Source: Candidatus Latescibacterota bacterium
Lineage (GTDB): Bacteria > Latescibacterota > MWCZ01
Length of the DNA stretch: 64,000 nucleotides
Assembly (NCBI GenBank): GCA_022706085.1
Contig: JAKJDF010000002.1
Span: forward strand, 134,372 to 198,371
Direction: 5' to 3'
This document shows, piece by piece, positions 16,295 to 24,993 of this stretch. Position 1 is the first letter of the stretch; each line of letters begins with the position of its first letter. The position numbers and the translations under genes were made by a program. Below the pieces are notes generated by a model that was not told where the DNA came from, searched no databases, and saw only the letters and a list, made by a program, of their open reading frames with translations.

Positions 16295-19200
16295 CTAGCG
16301 CACAACCGCGAATTTGCCGACAAACGTGCGTCCGCTTGCGTCCTCTACGTGATACAGGTAGAGACCGCTGGCGACACGCTGGAAGTTGTTGTTCCGGAGA
16401 TCCCACACGGCGGTTCCGCTCGCGGCGGCGCCGGATGTGGCGTGCTGGAGCACCGTGACGAGATCACCCGACAGCGTGTAGATGCGGACCGTGCACACAG
16501 GTGGCAAGTTCGTGAAGTAGAGCGCAGGGTTGTTCTCATTCGGCATCAGCTCATGACGAATGATGAATGGGTTCGGAACGACGGTGATCTTGCTCATGTC
16601 GACCAGCGAATCCACCGCGACACGGGCCGTCGTTTTGTATTCGAACACGTCATTCGGCGTGTTGACGAGGTACGGGTTGATCTTCCACACGTCACCAGTG
16701 GTGAAGGTCATACCTGCCTTGCTTACGAGCCAGCTGGCCGTCATGATCGGGAACTGGCCGGCATTTGAGTAAATGCTCTTGCTCTTGTAGAACGCCCACT
16801 GCGCCGATGTGGTATCGGGGTCGTACGTCTGCGCGAAGATGAACAGATATTCACGCCCACCGTCCGCGGCGGTGCTTGGCGTCCAAACTCCGTCCCGCGA
16901 AACTGCGCCATTCTGTTCCACGAACGCGGCCGCGAGACGACGGTTGTTGGTCACGTCCCAGATCTCAGCGGGAATCGTTCCAGCGCCCTGATAGCTGTAG
17001 TTCGGGCTCGCACCGCGAACGTACACGGGCGCACGCGTCGTACCACCGTTGAAACGAACCTCGATCCGCGCGTAGTCCGCACCGGTTACCGTGGTACCCC
17101 AACCCCAGTCCACACCCGTCATCACTTCGTACCCGGCGGCGCGCTCCTGGAACCATTTATTCGCGCTCGGGACGTACCTGCTCGATTCGATTCCGATTGA
17201 CGGCCCTATGACTTTCACCAGCACACCGTCCACGATCGGGTAATCAAACCCGCCCGCCTGGTTGGCCACGTTGTTGACGACGGTATCCTGCCCGGCCGGT
17301 TTGTCGATGTCCCGTACGAACCACGTTTGATCGGCCTTGAATCCGATCCGGTACGTGTGACCTGTTACCGACACGGGATCCACGACCTCGAGGTTCACGA
17401 TGCCGTCGCTCGACCCGCTGATCCGGGTAATCGGAGCGACGTCAGGAGTCGCGAGGCCGTTGGGTTCCGAACGCGGCACTACCACCGCCTGGCTCAGCGT
17501 CCGTCCACTTTCGAGGCTTCTCGGCGACGAAAGCTGGAAGTCGTACGCCGTCACGGCGTAGTAGTACTTCTGTCCGTTGATCAGGTCGCGGTCAATGTAG
17601 CTGTGGGCTACGGTGGTGTTGGCACCGAAGTCCTCTTCCTGCGACGGCACGATGCGCCAGATCACTGTGCTGGCGGGAGCCGGCACGTTATCAAACTGGA
17701 GCGCCATACCGGCAAGATACATGATCATACCGGGCACGTACTGGTCGTTGATTCCGTTGGCATTTCTCGTCGAATCCGAGCTGAGGTAATTCAGACTCGA
17801 ATCGAACAGCTCGAATTGCGAGTTATCGCCGACGTAATACCAGTAATCATCGCCATCCGCATAGGTGTTGCAGGGGATTTCCTGCCCACCGAGGCTGACG
17901 TCGAAGACCTTCATCTTCTGCGTGGCACCATCCAGCATGACAAGGAACTCATGCCCGTTGAACAGGCTGGTACCGCCGTATTCGAGGAAGTAGCCTTCCG
18001 TCGTAGCGGCATCATACGTGAGTGTTCCACCGTACACGCCGGCCTGTACCGTAATCTCAGCGTTTCTGGGCACCACCGATTGCCTGTCGTACTCCGCCAG
18101 CAGCTCCCAGTCATCTGGACGACCTGTCAGGCTCTTCCAGACACGGTAGCCTTCGAAGTCGTACTGCTTGTAATTGGGGTCGTACAGGGCACTCGCCGGG
18201 TCCGACGCAACCGAGTAGAACGGGTCGGGAGTCGTTTCGGCAATCGTATCCCACGAGAGATACGCGGTGCGGTCTCCCGCGCGCGCCGTCAGGGCCGGAG
18301 CCTTTGGCGGAACGGGAAGGAGGAAGTTGTTGTCGAAAATGGATTGCGCGACGTCGGACACGCGCTGAAGCTCCGCCACGCGCACGCTGATGGGATCACC
18401 GGGGTTGCCGGCAGCTTTCGCCACCATCATCGCAACCACGATCTGCACCGGCTGACCCGGTTTCAGCGTGAAAGGTCCCGTCGATTGGAGAAAACGCTGA
18501 TCTTCCGGCGTGTTTGAAAGATCGAACGGCTGGTACACCTGATTCTGATCTTCGCGGAAGTTGTGCCCCGCCATGGTCATGTACCATTCCCATTCGGTAT
18601 CCGGGTCGCCCGCTATACGCCCGAAGATTTTGTACGCATGCAAGCCGATCTGCTGGCCTGCGCGCACATCGTATACCGGGACGCTGTTGATGAGCACCGG
18701 ATTGTTGTCGATAACGCCGTCGCCGTTCTTGTCAATGTCGTGCTCGGCAACCGGGCTCTTCAGGAAGCGATACCCGATGAAGCCGGGAACACCACGGAAC
18801 TCAGCCTCGGAGAAGTCGCTGTCATAGGCGTATCCGAGGTTGCGCGACGCGTCAAACCCTGCCATGTCGTCTGCCGCCTCGTTCCCGATATCCGGGTCGG
18901 AGACAACACCGACGAAGCAGTTGTTAATTGTTTTGCCATCGGTCCGGATGTTCTCCACGTCGTACACCACGAAGTGGATATCCGAGTTGTTGGCATAGTT
19001 CCATGAATACGTCGTCTGCTTCACCTTCACGCCAAGCCCGTAAGTGGCGATCGTGCTGGCAGTCGGCGTGCCGGACCATTTCCCGGTGTCCTTCCCGGAG
19101 TTCGAGCCGGTTCCGGTGTTCCAACGCTGCGGATCCTGGTCGTCGTACTCCGTGTAGGTGTCGAGGATCGACACGGTGTTCGGGAACGGCCAGTCCGACT

Positions 19201-19717
19201 CGGTGCTCATGAACACCTTCGTCAACGGAGCCATTTCCGCAGTTCCACCGGAGGGTTCGTACCCGATCACCGCGCGGGGATCCGTAAGGATAGCGCGGCC
19301 GCCGGCACCAAGGCCCTGCCAACCGAGCGGGTTTGTCGTGGACGGTCTGAACGTGTAGACGGTGTTCCCACCGAAATCCTCGGTGAAGGGACCCTGATCT
19401 ACGGTTCCGGCGATCCAGATTCCGCCGCCGTAGAGGTAATACTCACCCGATCCGGCGGGCCATTCGCCACCGGCGCGGTTTTCGGCATTGTTATTGCCGA
19501 TGAACCCGTAGTTGGTAATCGGGCACTTGAAATTGTTGATATCGAGCCATCGCATTTCGAGCGACACATGGTCGGACGCGATCCTTCCAGACCGCGCCAC
19601 GCGAGCTGCGTTGCGCGCGGGAACGGCGGATGCGATTCCAGCGACAACCAGCACCGCGACCATAATGCCGATCCACGGGAACCGGCGTGCATTCAGCCGG
19701 TCAGGCGAGAATCTCAT
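16295..19717 (-). CDS. Very large secreted protein with FlgD-like C-terminal sorting domain
   Basis: ATG 19717 follows AAGGAG and gives 1140 aa with a signal peptide (FPWIGIMVAVLVVAGIASA). The N-terminal region (NNAENRAGGEWP, YYLYGGGIWIAG) is typical of large surface proteins in FCB-group genomes. Around residues 500-760 are FN3-like segments (PPKAPALTARAGDRTAYLSW, KYYYAVTAYDFQLSSPRSL). The end (VRIYTLSGDLVTVLQ, ASGLYLYHVEDASGRTFVGKFAVVR) is a FlgD-like Ig domain resembling type IX secretion signals. It lies between the TonB receptor and PorV genes with gaps of about 30-50 bases. Likely surface-exposed or released; target unknown. Confidence 0.8.
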   Translation of the reverse strand: MRFSPDRLNARRFPWIGIMVAVLVVAGIASAVPARNAARVARSGRIASDHVSLEMRWLDINNFKCPITNYGFIGNNNAENRAGGEWPAGSGEYYLYGGGIWIAGTVDQGPFTEDFGGNTVYTFRPSTTNPLGWQGLGAGGRAILTDPRAVIGYEPSGGTAEMAPLTKVFMSTESDWPFPNTVSILDTYTEYDDQDPQRWNTGTGSNSGKDTGKWSGTPTASTIATYGLGVKVKQTTYSWNYANNSDIHFVVYDVENIRTDGKTINNCFVGVVSDPDIGNEAADDMAGFDASRNLGYAYDSDFSEAEFRGVPGFIGYRFLKSPVAEHDIDKNGDGVIDNNPVLINSVPVYDVRAGQQIGLHAYKIFGRIAGDPDTEWEWYMTMAGHNFREDQNQVYQPFDLSNTPEDQRFLQSTGPFTLKPGQPVQIVVAMMVAKAAGNPGDPISVRVAELQRVSDVAQSIFDNNFLLPVPPKAPALTARAGDRTAYLSWDTIAETTPDPFYSVASDPASALYDPNYKQYDFEGYRVWKSLTGRPDDWELLAEYDRQSVVPRNAEITVQAGVYGGTLTYDAATTEGYFLEYGGTSLFNGHEFLVMLDGATQKMKVFDVSLGGQEIPCNTYADGDDYWYYVGDNSQFELFDSSLNYLSSDSTRNANGINDQYVPGMIMYLAGMALQFDNVPAPASTVIWRIVPSQEEDFGANTTVAHSYIDRDLINGQKYYYAVTAYDFQLSSPRSLESGRTLSQAVVVPRSEPNGLATPDVAPITRISGSSDGIVNLEVVDPVSVTGHTYRIGFKADQTWFVRDIDKPAGQDTVVNNVANQAGGFDYPIVDGVLVKVIGPSIGIESSRYVPSANKWFQERAAGYEVMTGVDWGWGTTVTGADYARIEVRFNGGTTRAPVYVRGASPNYSYQGAGTIPAEIWDVTNNRRLAAAFVEQNGAVSRDGVWTPSTAADGGREYLFIFAQTYDPDTTSAQWAFYKSKSIYSNAGQFPIMTASWLVSKAGMTFTTGDVWKINPYLVNTPNDVFEYKTTARVAVDSLVDMSKITVVPNPFIIRHELMPNENNPALYFTNLPPVCTVRIYTLSGDLVTVLQHATSGAAASGTAVWDLRNNNFQRVASGLYLYHVEDASGRTFVGKFAVVR

Positions 19718-19769
19718 TTGGCACTCCTTCATTCGAATATGTTTTCTTGAAATCCGCATCTAACCACCC

Positions 19770-22700
19770 TCAGAACGACATCCCCACGCCGATTCGGATG
19801 ATGCGCGGATTCGAGAAGAACAAGGGGTCGCGGGCGTAGATTGACCACGCTTTCCGGTACGCCGTTTCGTCTTCGGCGATGCTGATTCTGCCGTCGGGCG
19901 TGCTGCCGTCAATGCCGTCCTTCACGCCTTCATACACCCATGTCGGGCTGGCAGGCGTTACGGAGTTCGGCTGCGCCTGGGGCATGATTCTTCCGTCGTC
20001 GATCGGGTTACCCGTGCGCTCGTAGATGTTCAGCACGTTGCGGGTATCGAACAGATTCTCGACTTTCGCATAGAGCGTAACCGGGACGTTGGCAAGGCGG
20101 AGCTGCTTGTTCAGCATCAGGTCCGTTTCGTACGTCCACGGCTTCCGGAATCCATTGTTGATACCCACCGGCTTGCCGCTCATGTTGATGCGCGTGTAGG
20201 GCAATCCGGAGTTGATGACTTCAAGGATGTTGATACCCATGTTCTGCAGCGGGAACATCCCGGCCACCTGCGGTCCGAAGCCCTGGCGGAACCGGATGTC
20301 GAAGTTCGCCTTGAAACTGTGGGTGCGATCGTAATCGGCGATCCCGGGCACGTCAGGCGGATACGCCAGTTCGCCGGTTTCGGGGTCGAGTGCGCTTCGG
20401 GAGAACCGCTCGTACGCGTCGTTGGCGTCAGAATAAATCGCTTCCGCCTTGAGGTACGAGTAGCTCAACCAACCGCTGAACATGCCCTCCGCTCCGCGGT
20501 ATCTCGTCAGGATAAGTTCGAGACCCTTGGAGTTTCCGTATCCGATGTTGACTTCCCTGCCATTCACCACCGTGGTGGCGGACGCCATGGCGTAGGTGTA
20601 CGCGCCATTCATGGCGGGAATGCGCTGATAGGTGTTCGTATTCCGAATGTCACGACGATACAAGACCACGTCGAGTTTGGTGTTGGTGACGAGTTCGTGC
20701 GAATAGCCGATTTCGTAGGAAATCGTTCGCATGAACGGCAGATCCGGGTTACCGAGACGAGAGTTCGACCGATTGAGGTCCGGCACGTAGCTCTCGTACG
20801 GGTTTGCCGGCTGCGTTACGAAATGACCGTAGTTGAAGTACACCAGCCCGACATCCGACACCGGATGGCTGATGCCCAGACGAGGGCTGAGCGTCATCTT
20901 GGGGTCTACGCGCTTATCGCGGAAGGCGTTCACTTTGTCCGCGTTGACGTCCGGCCGGCCGTTGACGTTAATGCTGCCGTCCGGCATAATGCTTCCCGCG
21001 CCGGGTTTCAGAGGATCAGACCAGACGTACGCGTCTGGATCGTAGTAATCCATGCGCAGGCCGGCCGTAACCGTGAGACCTTCGTATTCAATCTTGTCCT
21101 GCAGGAAGGCCGCGCCATAGATCGGATTGAATGGACCCCACTGGTCAAAGAACGGGGTGCCCGACCACGGATCGCTCAGACGGTCCTGTTTGGTCATGCT
21201 GCGCGTGATTTCGACACCGCCACTCAGTTCGTGGTTGTTGTTGATCTGCGAAGTGGCGTGCAACTGCCCAGTAACGTTGTTTCCGGCAACCGCGTTCGCA
21301 CTGCGGGAATTCCCGCTCGTGAAGAACAGGTTTGTCACGCCGAGCGGATAATACACTTCGCGCCGTTGCTGCGTGTACTTGGCGCGATTGGTGGTAGCCC
21401 AGTCCGCCGGATCCACATAGAAGGGCGACCACGAAGGCGCATATTCGTGCCAGGAGTAATCGAAATCGTTGAACAGGCCGAATGAACCGCTCTTCAGGTC
21501 CAGCGAACCCGTCGTGGTGGCGGTCGTCGAGAAACTCAACTTCGCGTCGACGATGGTGCGCGGGCTCAGCGCCCACCGGACACCGAAGGCGACGAGATTT
21601 CGATGCAACAACGTTGCCTGCTGCATGGTGGTAGCATAGGGCATGTTCCGGAAGTTGTTCTTGTCCCAGTCCATGAACAAACCGTTGGGGCTGAAACGCT
21701 GGTACTGCCGCCGCCACGAAAAGCCGCTCAACGTAAACTGGAACCCGCCCACGTTGTAGATCGCCTTGCCCATAAGCGTATACATGTCCTGCTTGTGTGA
21801 CGGCAGGATGAGACGATCGCCTTCGAACACGTCCCACGGTTTGAGCGTGGCCCAGAACGTGCGAAGCGTGTCCACCATGTTGGCTCGCTGTGTGAACTCG
21901 TAGATACCGTCCTCGATGAAGTTCGCGTCCTGCGTGGAGAGCCGGGGATCCCAGTCGTCGGTCATGTTCCCGTCGCCGAGAACCCAGACACGCAGGCGGT
22001 TGTTGGTTCCGGGAACCGCGCCGCCGATGGTCGCGGTGACCACGTTGGTTCCGTAGTTGTAGCGATCCGAAACCAGGCCGGGAAGAAGGTCGCTTTCCCA
22101 GTTCAACGAGGCAGTATAGGCGGCACCGGGGGTGGGTGTCACGGTGTTGATGATGGAGGTTCCGTTGCCGTACTGCGCGCTGAACCCACCGGTAAGAAGG
22201 TTGGTTTCCTCGATGGCTTTTCCGGGGAGGGCAAGGACATTGCTCACCGGAAAGTTATCGAGGTAGTAGTTCACTTCGCCGGGACGGCTTCCGCGGATGT
22301 AGTACCCGGGGTTTGCCGTGTTTCCGGAGCGCGTCTCGTCTTCGACACGGATGGTTCCGTCGGTAACCTGCTGCACCGGTCCACCGATCGGGTCAAACAC
22401 GATACCGGGGGCGGCACGGTAGATGTCGTCCGAGGTTATTACCGGCATCAGCTCGAGCTGTTCGCGCAGGGTAGTCCGTCGGGTACCTGTCAGTGTTTTT
22501 TCGATGAGGGGTCGTTCGGCGACAACCGTTACCTCACCGACTTCCACTGCCTGGTACCGCAACCGGAAGTCTGCCCGCGTGGTCAGGTCGTTGTTCACGA
22601 GAACATCCAGCTGGGTAACCGGGGCGTACCCGATCATCTGGACCTTCAGCGTGTAACGACCTGCCGGAACGTTCAAGATGAAGTACCGTCCGTCGGCGTC

Positions 22701-22883
22701 AGTCGTCGCGCCCATCCGCAAGCCCTCGACGGTCACGGCCGCTCCGAGAACCGGCTCATTCGTCTGGGCATCGGTGATTTTCCCGATGATCTTCCCCGCG
22801 GTAACCGCGTGCGCGGTTCCTGCAACGAGGACCATCAGACTGACGACGAGGCCTGCCAGCCACACATAGCGCTGTCGCTGCAT
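19770..22883 (-). CDS. TonB-dependent receptor with N-terminal carboxypeptidase-like domain
   Basis: The 1037-aa protein has a signal peptide to about residue 26 and a carboxypeptidase D regulatory-like domain at 29-110 (GKIIGKITDAQTNEPVLGAAVTVEG, GRYFILNVPAGRYTLKVQ). A plug domain follows (YYIRGSRPGEVNYYLDN, then LLTGGFSAQYGNGTS), and a long barrel with FNYGHFVTQPANPYE and a final aromatic IIRIGVGMSF. It takes up large substrates across the outer membrane with energy from TonB. AGGAGG lies eight bases before ATG. A promoter about 370 bases upstream gives a long leader. It heads the receptor / secreted protein / PorV operon. Confidence 0.95.
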   Translation of the reverse strand: MQRQRYVWLAGLVVSLMVLVAGTAHAVTAGKIIGKITDAQTNEPVLGAAVTVEGLRMGATTDADGRYFILNVPAGRYTLKVQMIGYAPVTQLDVLVNNDLTTRADFRLRYQAVEVGEVTVVAERPLIEKTLTGTRRTTLREQLELMPVITSDDIYRAAPGIVFDPIGGPVQQVTDGTIRVEDETRSGNTANPGYYIRGSRPGEVNYYLDNFPVSNVLALPGKAIEETNLLTGGFSAQYGNGTSIINTVTPTPGAAYTASLNWESDLLPGLVSDRYNYGTNVVTATIGGAVPGTNNRLRVWVLGDGNMTDDWDPRLSTQDANFIEDGIYEFTQRANMVDTLRTFWATLKPWDVFEGDRLILPSHKQDMYTLMGKAIYNVGGFQFTLSGFSWRRQYQRFSPNGLFMDWDKNNFRNMPYATTMQQATLLHRNLVAFGVRWALSPRTIVDAKLSFSTTATTTGSLDLKSGSFGLFNDFDYSWHEYAPSWSPFYVDPADWATTNRAKYTQQRREVYYPLGVTNLFFTSGNSRSANAVAGNNVTGQLHATSQINNNHELSGGVEITRSMTKQDRLSDPWSGTPFFDQWGPFNPIYGAAFLQDKIEYEGLTVTAGLRMDYYDPDAYVWSDPLKPGAGSIMPDGSINVNGRPDVNADKVNAFRDKRVDPKMTLSPRLGISHPVSDVGLVYFNYGHFVTQPANPYESYVPDLNRSNSRLGNPDLPFMRTISYEIGYSHELVTNTKLDVVLYRRDIRNTNTYQRIPAMNGAYTYAMASATTVVNGREVNIGYGNSKGLELILTRYRGAEGMFSGWLSYSYLKAEAIYSDANDAYERFSRSALDPETGELAYPPDVPGIADYDRTHSFKANFDIRFRQGFGPQVAGMFPLQNMGINILEVINSGLPYTRINMSGKPVGINNGFRKPWTYETDLMLNKQLRLANVPVTLYAKVENLFDTRNVLNIYERTGNPIDDGRIMPQAQPNSVTPASPTWVYEGVKDGIDGSTPDGRISIAEDETAYRKAWSIYARDPLFFSNPRIIRIGVGMSF

Positions 22884-23247
22884 TCAGGTGCCTCCTAATG
22901 ATGCGGTGGTTACCCACCTCGGTGAATTCCCCGGCATCAAGTCCAGATTCCGGGGGACGAGCGGACACACGCGTACCGAAACGAAACTGTGCATCAGGGT
23001 GAGAATCTCTCCTCCCGGCTCTTCCGAGCTCGCAGCCGTGCATGGAACCGCGCGCATGATCCCCGCGTTCCAAGGAAACAGCGAGCGGGGAACCGTACAC
23101 GTTTCTGCGGCCACCCGTGATTTCCGTGCCCGCGAAAAAAGCGACCCGGCGCATACACCGGCAGCGTGTGTACGCCAGAACGCTCCTTCCAGACGGACGT
23201 GCAGAAATTCCGGAGGGTGGGAGCTAAAAAGATTCTCCTGTCTAAGC
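22884..23247 (-). other. Long 5' leader of the TonB-receptor operon
   Basis: If transcription starts from the promoter at 23255-23283, about 360 bases are untranslated. I checked for cobalamin, TPP and SAM riboswitch core sequences by eye and found none. Short inverted repeats occur (for example around 22890-22930), but no defined RNA class could be assigned. No convincing small gene is present. Confidence 0.4.
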
Positions 23248-23254
23248 AATAGGG

Positions 23255-23283
23255 AAAATAGTCGCTGTCAGGCGCGGGGTCAA
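23255..23283 (-). promoter_or_regulatory. Sigma70-type promoter of the TonB-receptor operon
   Basis: On the minus strand, TTGACC (23283-23278) is followed by exactly 17 bases and TATTTT (23260-23255). Both boxes differ from consensus by one base. It lies in a 548-base gene-free stretch upstream of the receptor; the remaining part (23284-23431) holds nothing I recognise. Confidence 0.65.
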
Positions 23284-23431
23284 GGACGGATCGGGTATTT
23301 CCACCGCCGGGAAGCCGGTTTTCCGCTCGCGTGTTCTGTCTTTGTTCTCTGCCACGCATCCGTGGTCATCAGGCCGATTCCAGAGCAAGGCCGACACGCG
23401 GGCATGGAACGGTCTGGCAAGTGTTCCGCGG

Positions 23432-24523
23432 TTACACGGCCAACGGGTAGCGCCCGAAGGTTCGGCAGGCCTCAAAAAAAGCCAGCACGTTTTCGAGCGG
23501 GGTAGACGGAACTATCTCACTTGACGAGCCGACAAACAACCCGCCGCCGTGACCGGCTTCCCGCAGGCATGTTTTGACTGCTTCCACCACGTCGTGAACG
23601 CTGCCCAGCGGCAATACTTGAGAGCAATCGATATTCCCCACCAGAATAAGGCGTTTGCCGTACCGCCTTTTCAGGCGTCCGATATCCATTCCGGCCTGCG
23701 GTTCCACAGGATTCAGGCCGTTAATGCCTGCGTCAAGCATGTCGTCAAGGATTTCCGTGACGTCACCGTCCGAATGGAACACCACTTTGATTCCAGCCTC
23801 CGCAAGCGGCTGGCAGACGCTTCGCAACATCGGAATGAATGTTTCGCGGAGGAAAGAACGGGAAAAGAGCAGGCGGCCTTTGTACGCGATATCCGCCCAG
23901 GTGAAAAACAGGGGGCCCGGTTTTGTCGAAGCTGCATAACGCGCTATCAGCGTCGAATTGTAGCCGTATGCTTCGAAGAGACGATCGAGTTCCCTGCGCT
24001 CGTCGTATATCGCATAGCTGAAAAGCTGCTGACCCATCAGGTCGTACACTTCATGGAACCCCGTTCCCACGCCGGGGACGAAGTAAGAAAGTGGCGCCAT
24101 GCGCGCCTGGGCTTCTTGCGTGTGCTTCAGCCAGCGGGAACAGTCTTCTTCCGTGAAGAGCCGCGGCTGAAACGACTTCAGTTCCGCATAATTCGAGATC
24201 GGTTTTTTGGTCGCCCACTGGGTGAGCCCTGAGATTTTCCACTCTTCATGGTCACCCGCCCGCCCTTCGTCCTCGCGCGAGAAACTGCTCCCGTACCCGC
24301 GGCAGAGGTCGATCCCCAGTTCGTGGTACGCGCGTCGCATGGTTTCGTCATGCGTGTCGCCCGGTCGGTGGAAGTACTCAAACGTGGGCCGGTTATCGAG
24401 ATAATCCCAGATGGGCACCCGGTCCCCTTCCTCGTGGTTCATGGAGGCCCGAATCCGCATCCAGACGGTTGGGTCAAGAGCCCCGCCGTAGTTTGGCCAT
24501 TCTGCCCGAATATCCGCACCCAT
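23432..24523 (-). CDS. UroD-superfamily protein with altered metal site (HSDG type)
   Basis: The 363-aa protein has the UroD/methyltransferase barrel layout: MRIRASMNHEEGDRVPIWD near the start, then GPLFFTWADIAYKG, IKVVFHSDGDVTEILDDML and LILVGNIDCSQVL, ending FGRYPLAV. It lacks features of true HemE. In MtaA/CmuA-type methyltransferases the zinc site starts H-x-C; here that segment is HSDG, with Asp for Cys. Proteins of this group often act on small methyl donors, but substrate is unknown. ATG 24523 has a perfect AAGGAGGTGA ribosome site. It is transcribed away from the second UroD-like gene at 24994. Confidence 0.85.
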   Translation of the reverse strand: MGADIRAEWPNYGGALDPTVWMRIRASMNHEEGDRVPIWDYLDNRPTFEYFHRPGDTHDETMRRAYHELGIDLCRGYGSSFSREDEGRAGDHEEWKISGLTQWATKKPISNYAELKSFQPRLFTEEDCSRWLKHTQEAQARMAPLSYFVPGVGTGFHEVYDLMGQQLFSYAIYDERRELDRLFEAYGYNSTLIARYAASTKPGPLFFTWADIAYKGRLLFSRSFLRETFIPMLRSVCQPLAEAGIKVVFHSDGDVTEILDDMLDAGINGLNPVEPQAGMDIGRLKRRYGKRLILVGNIDCSQVLPLGSVHDVVEAVKTCLREAGHGGGLFVGSSSEIVPSTPLENVLAFFEACRTFGRYPLAV

Positions 24524-24777
24524 CACGAATCACCTCCTTCACCGGGCCATGCTCGAACGTTGACAGTCAGGAAGAAACGAAGCCCGCGACGCCTCCTCAA
24601 GGGACACTGGAAGCAGGCACACGGAAACTACGAAGATGGAAGACGACGAGCGCCACGCGGTTCCGCCAAATTGCCGTAACTAATGCAAGAAAAATGGATG
24701 GTAAGACTATCTTTTTCTCCGGAATTGCCGTACTTTTTTACCAGTTGGCAGTGGACCTTTGCCGTGGGAGAAAGGCT

Positions 24778-24903
24778 ATGAAGAAGCTCCTCTTGCTTCT
24801 GGCCCTTGTTGGGGCCGCGGTCGCGCTTGTCGTGTGGTACAGGCAGACCAGCGCCTCTCTGGACATGGTTCCCGAGGACGCTGAGGACATCGAGCTTGCG
24901 TGA
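24778..24903 (+). CDS. 41-aa single-pass membrane peptide
   Basis: A short frame encodes one strong N-terminal membrane helix (MKKLLLLLALVGAAVALVVWY) and an acidic tail ending PEDAEDIELA. GGGAGAAAGG lies right before ATG, and a strong terminator follows the stop by 18 bases, which together argue that it is a real, separately expressed gene. Its layout (MKKLLLLA plus acidic tail) recalls small DLW-39-like proteins of actinobacteria, but I see no DLW motif. Function unknown. Confidence 0.6.
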   Translation: MKKLLLLLALVGAAVALVVWYRQTSASLDMVPEDAEDIELA

Positions 24904-24921
24904 GCGCCGGTGTGAGATTCG

Positions 24922-24957
24922 AGGCGGGGTGGTGTTTTCCGACCCCGCCTTTTTTGT
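24922..24957 (+). terminator. Strong rho-independent terminator after the 41-aa gene
   Basis: AGGCGGGGT (24922-24930) pairs perfectly with ACCCCGCCT (24942-24950) and is followed by TTTTTGTT. It isolates the small gene from the UroD-like gene at 24994. Confidence 0.9.
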
Positions 24958-24993
24958 TGTGGACTGCGATACCCCTCAACGAGGAATCATCTG

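Noticed and set aside
17327-18517. Long open frame on the plus strand antisense to the giant secreted protein
   Set aside because: It is a shadow of the minus-strand gene. Its product is Arg/Val/His-rich with no motif, and the minus strand carries a coherent domain order and ribosome site.
20319-21485. 388-codon frame antisense to the TonB receptor
   Set aside because: No recognisable domain and biased composition; the receptor on the other strand is clear.
22884-23247. Cobalamin, TPP or SAM riboswitch in the receptor leader
   Set aside because: I looked for the conserved core boxes on the minus strand and none is present.
23432-24523. HemE (true uroporphyrinogen decarboxylase)
   Set aside because: The HemE Arg-rich N-terminal signature is absent and no other haem genes are nearby; the four copies fit the broader UroD/methyltransferase superfamily better.
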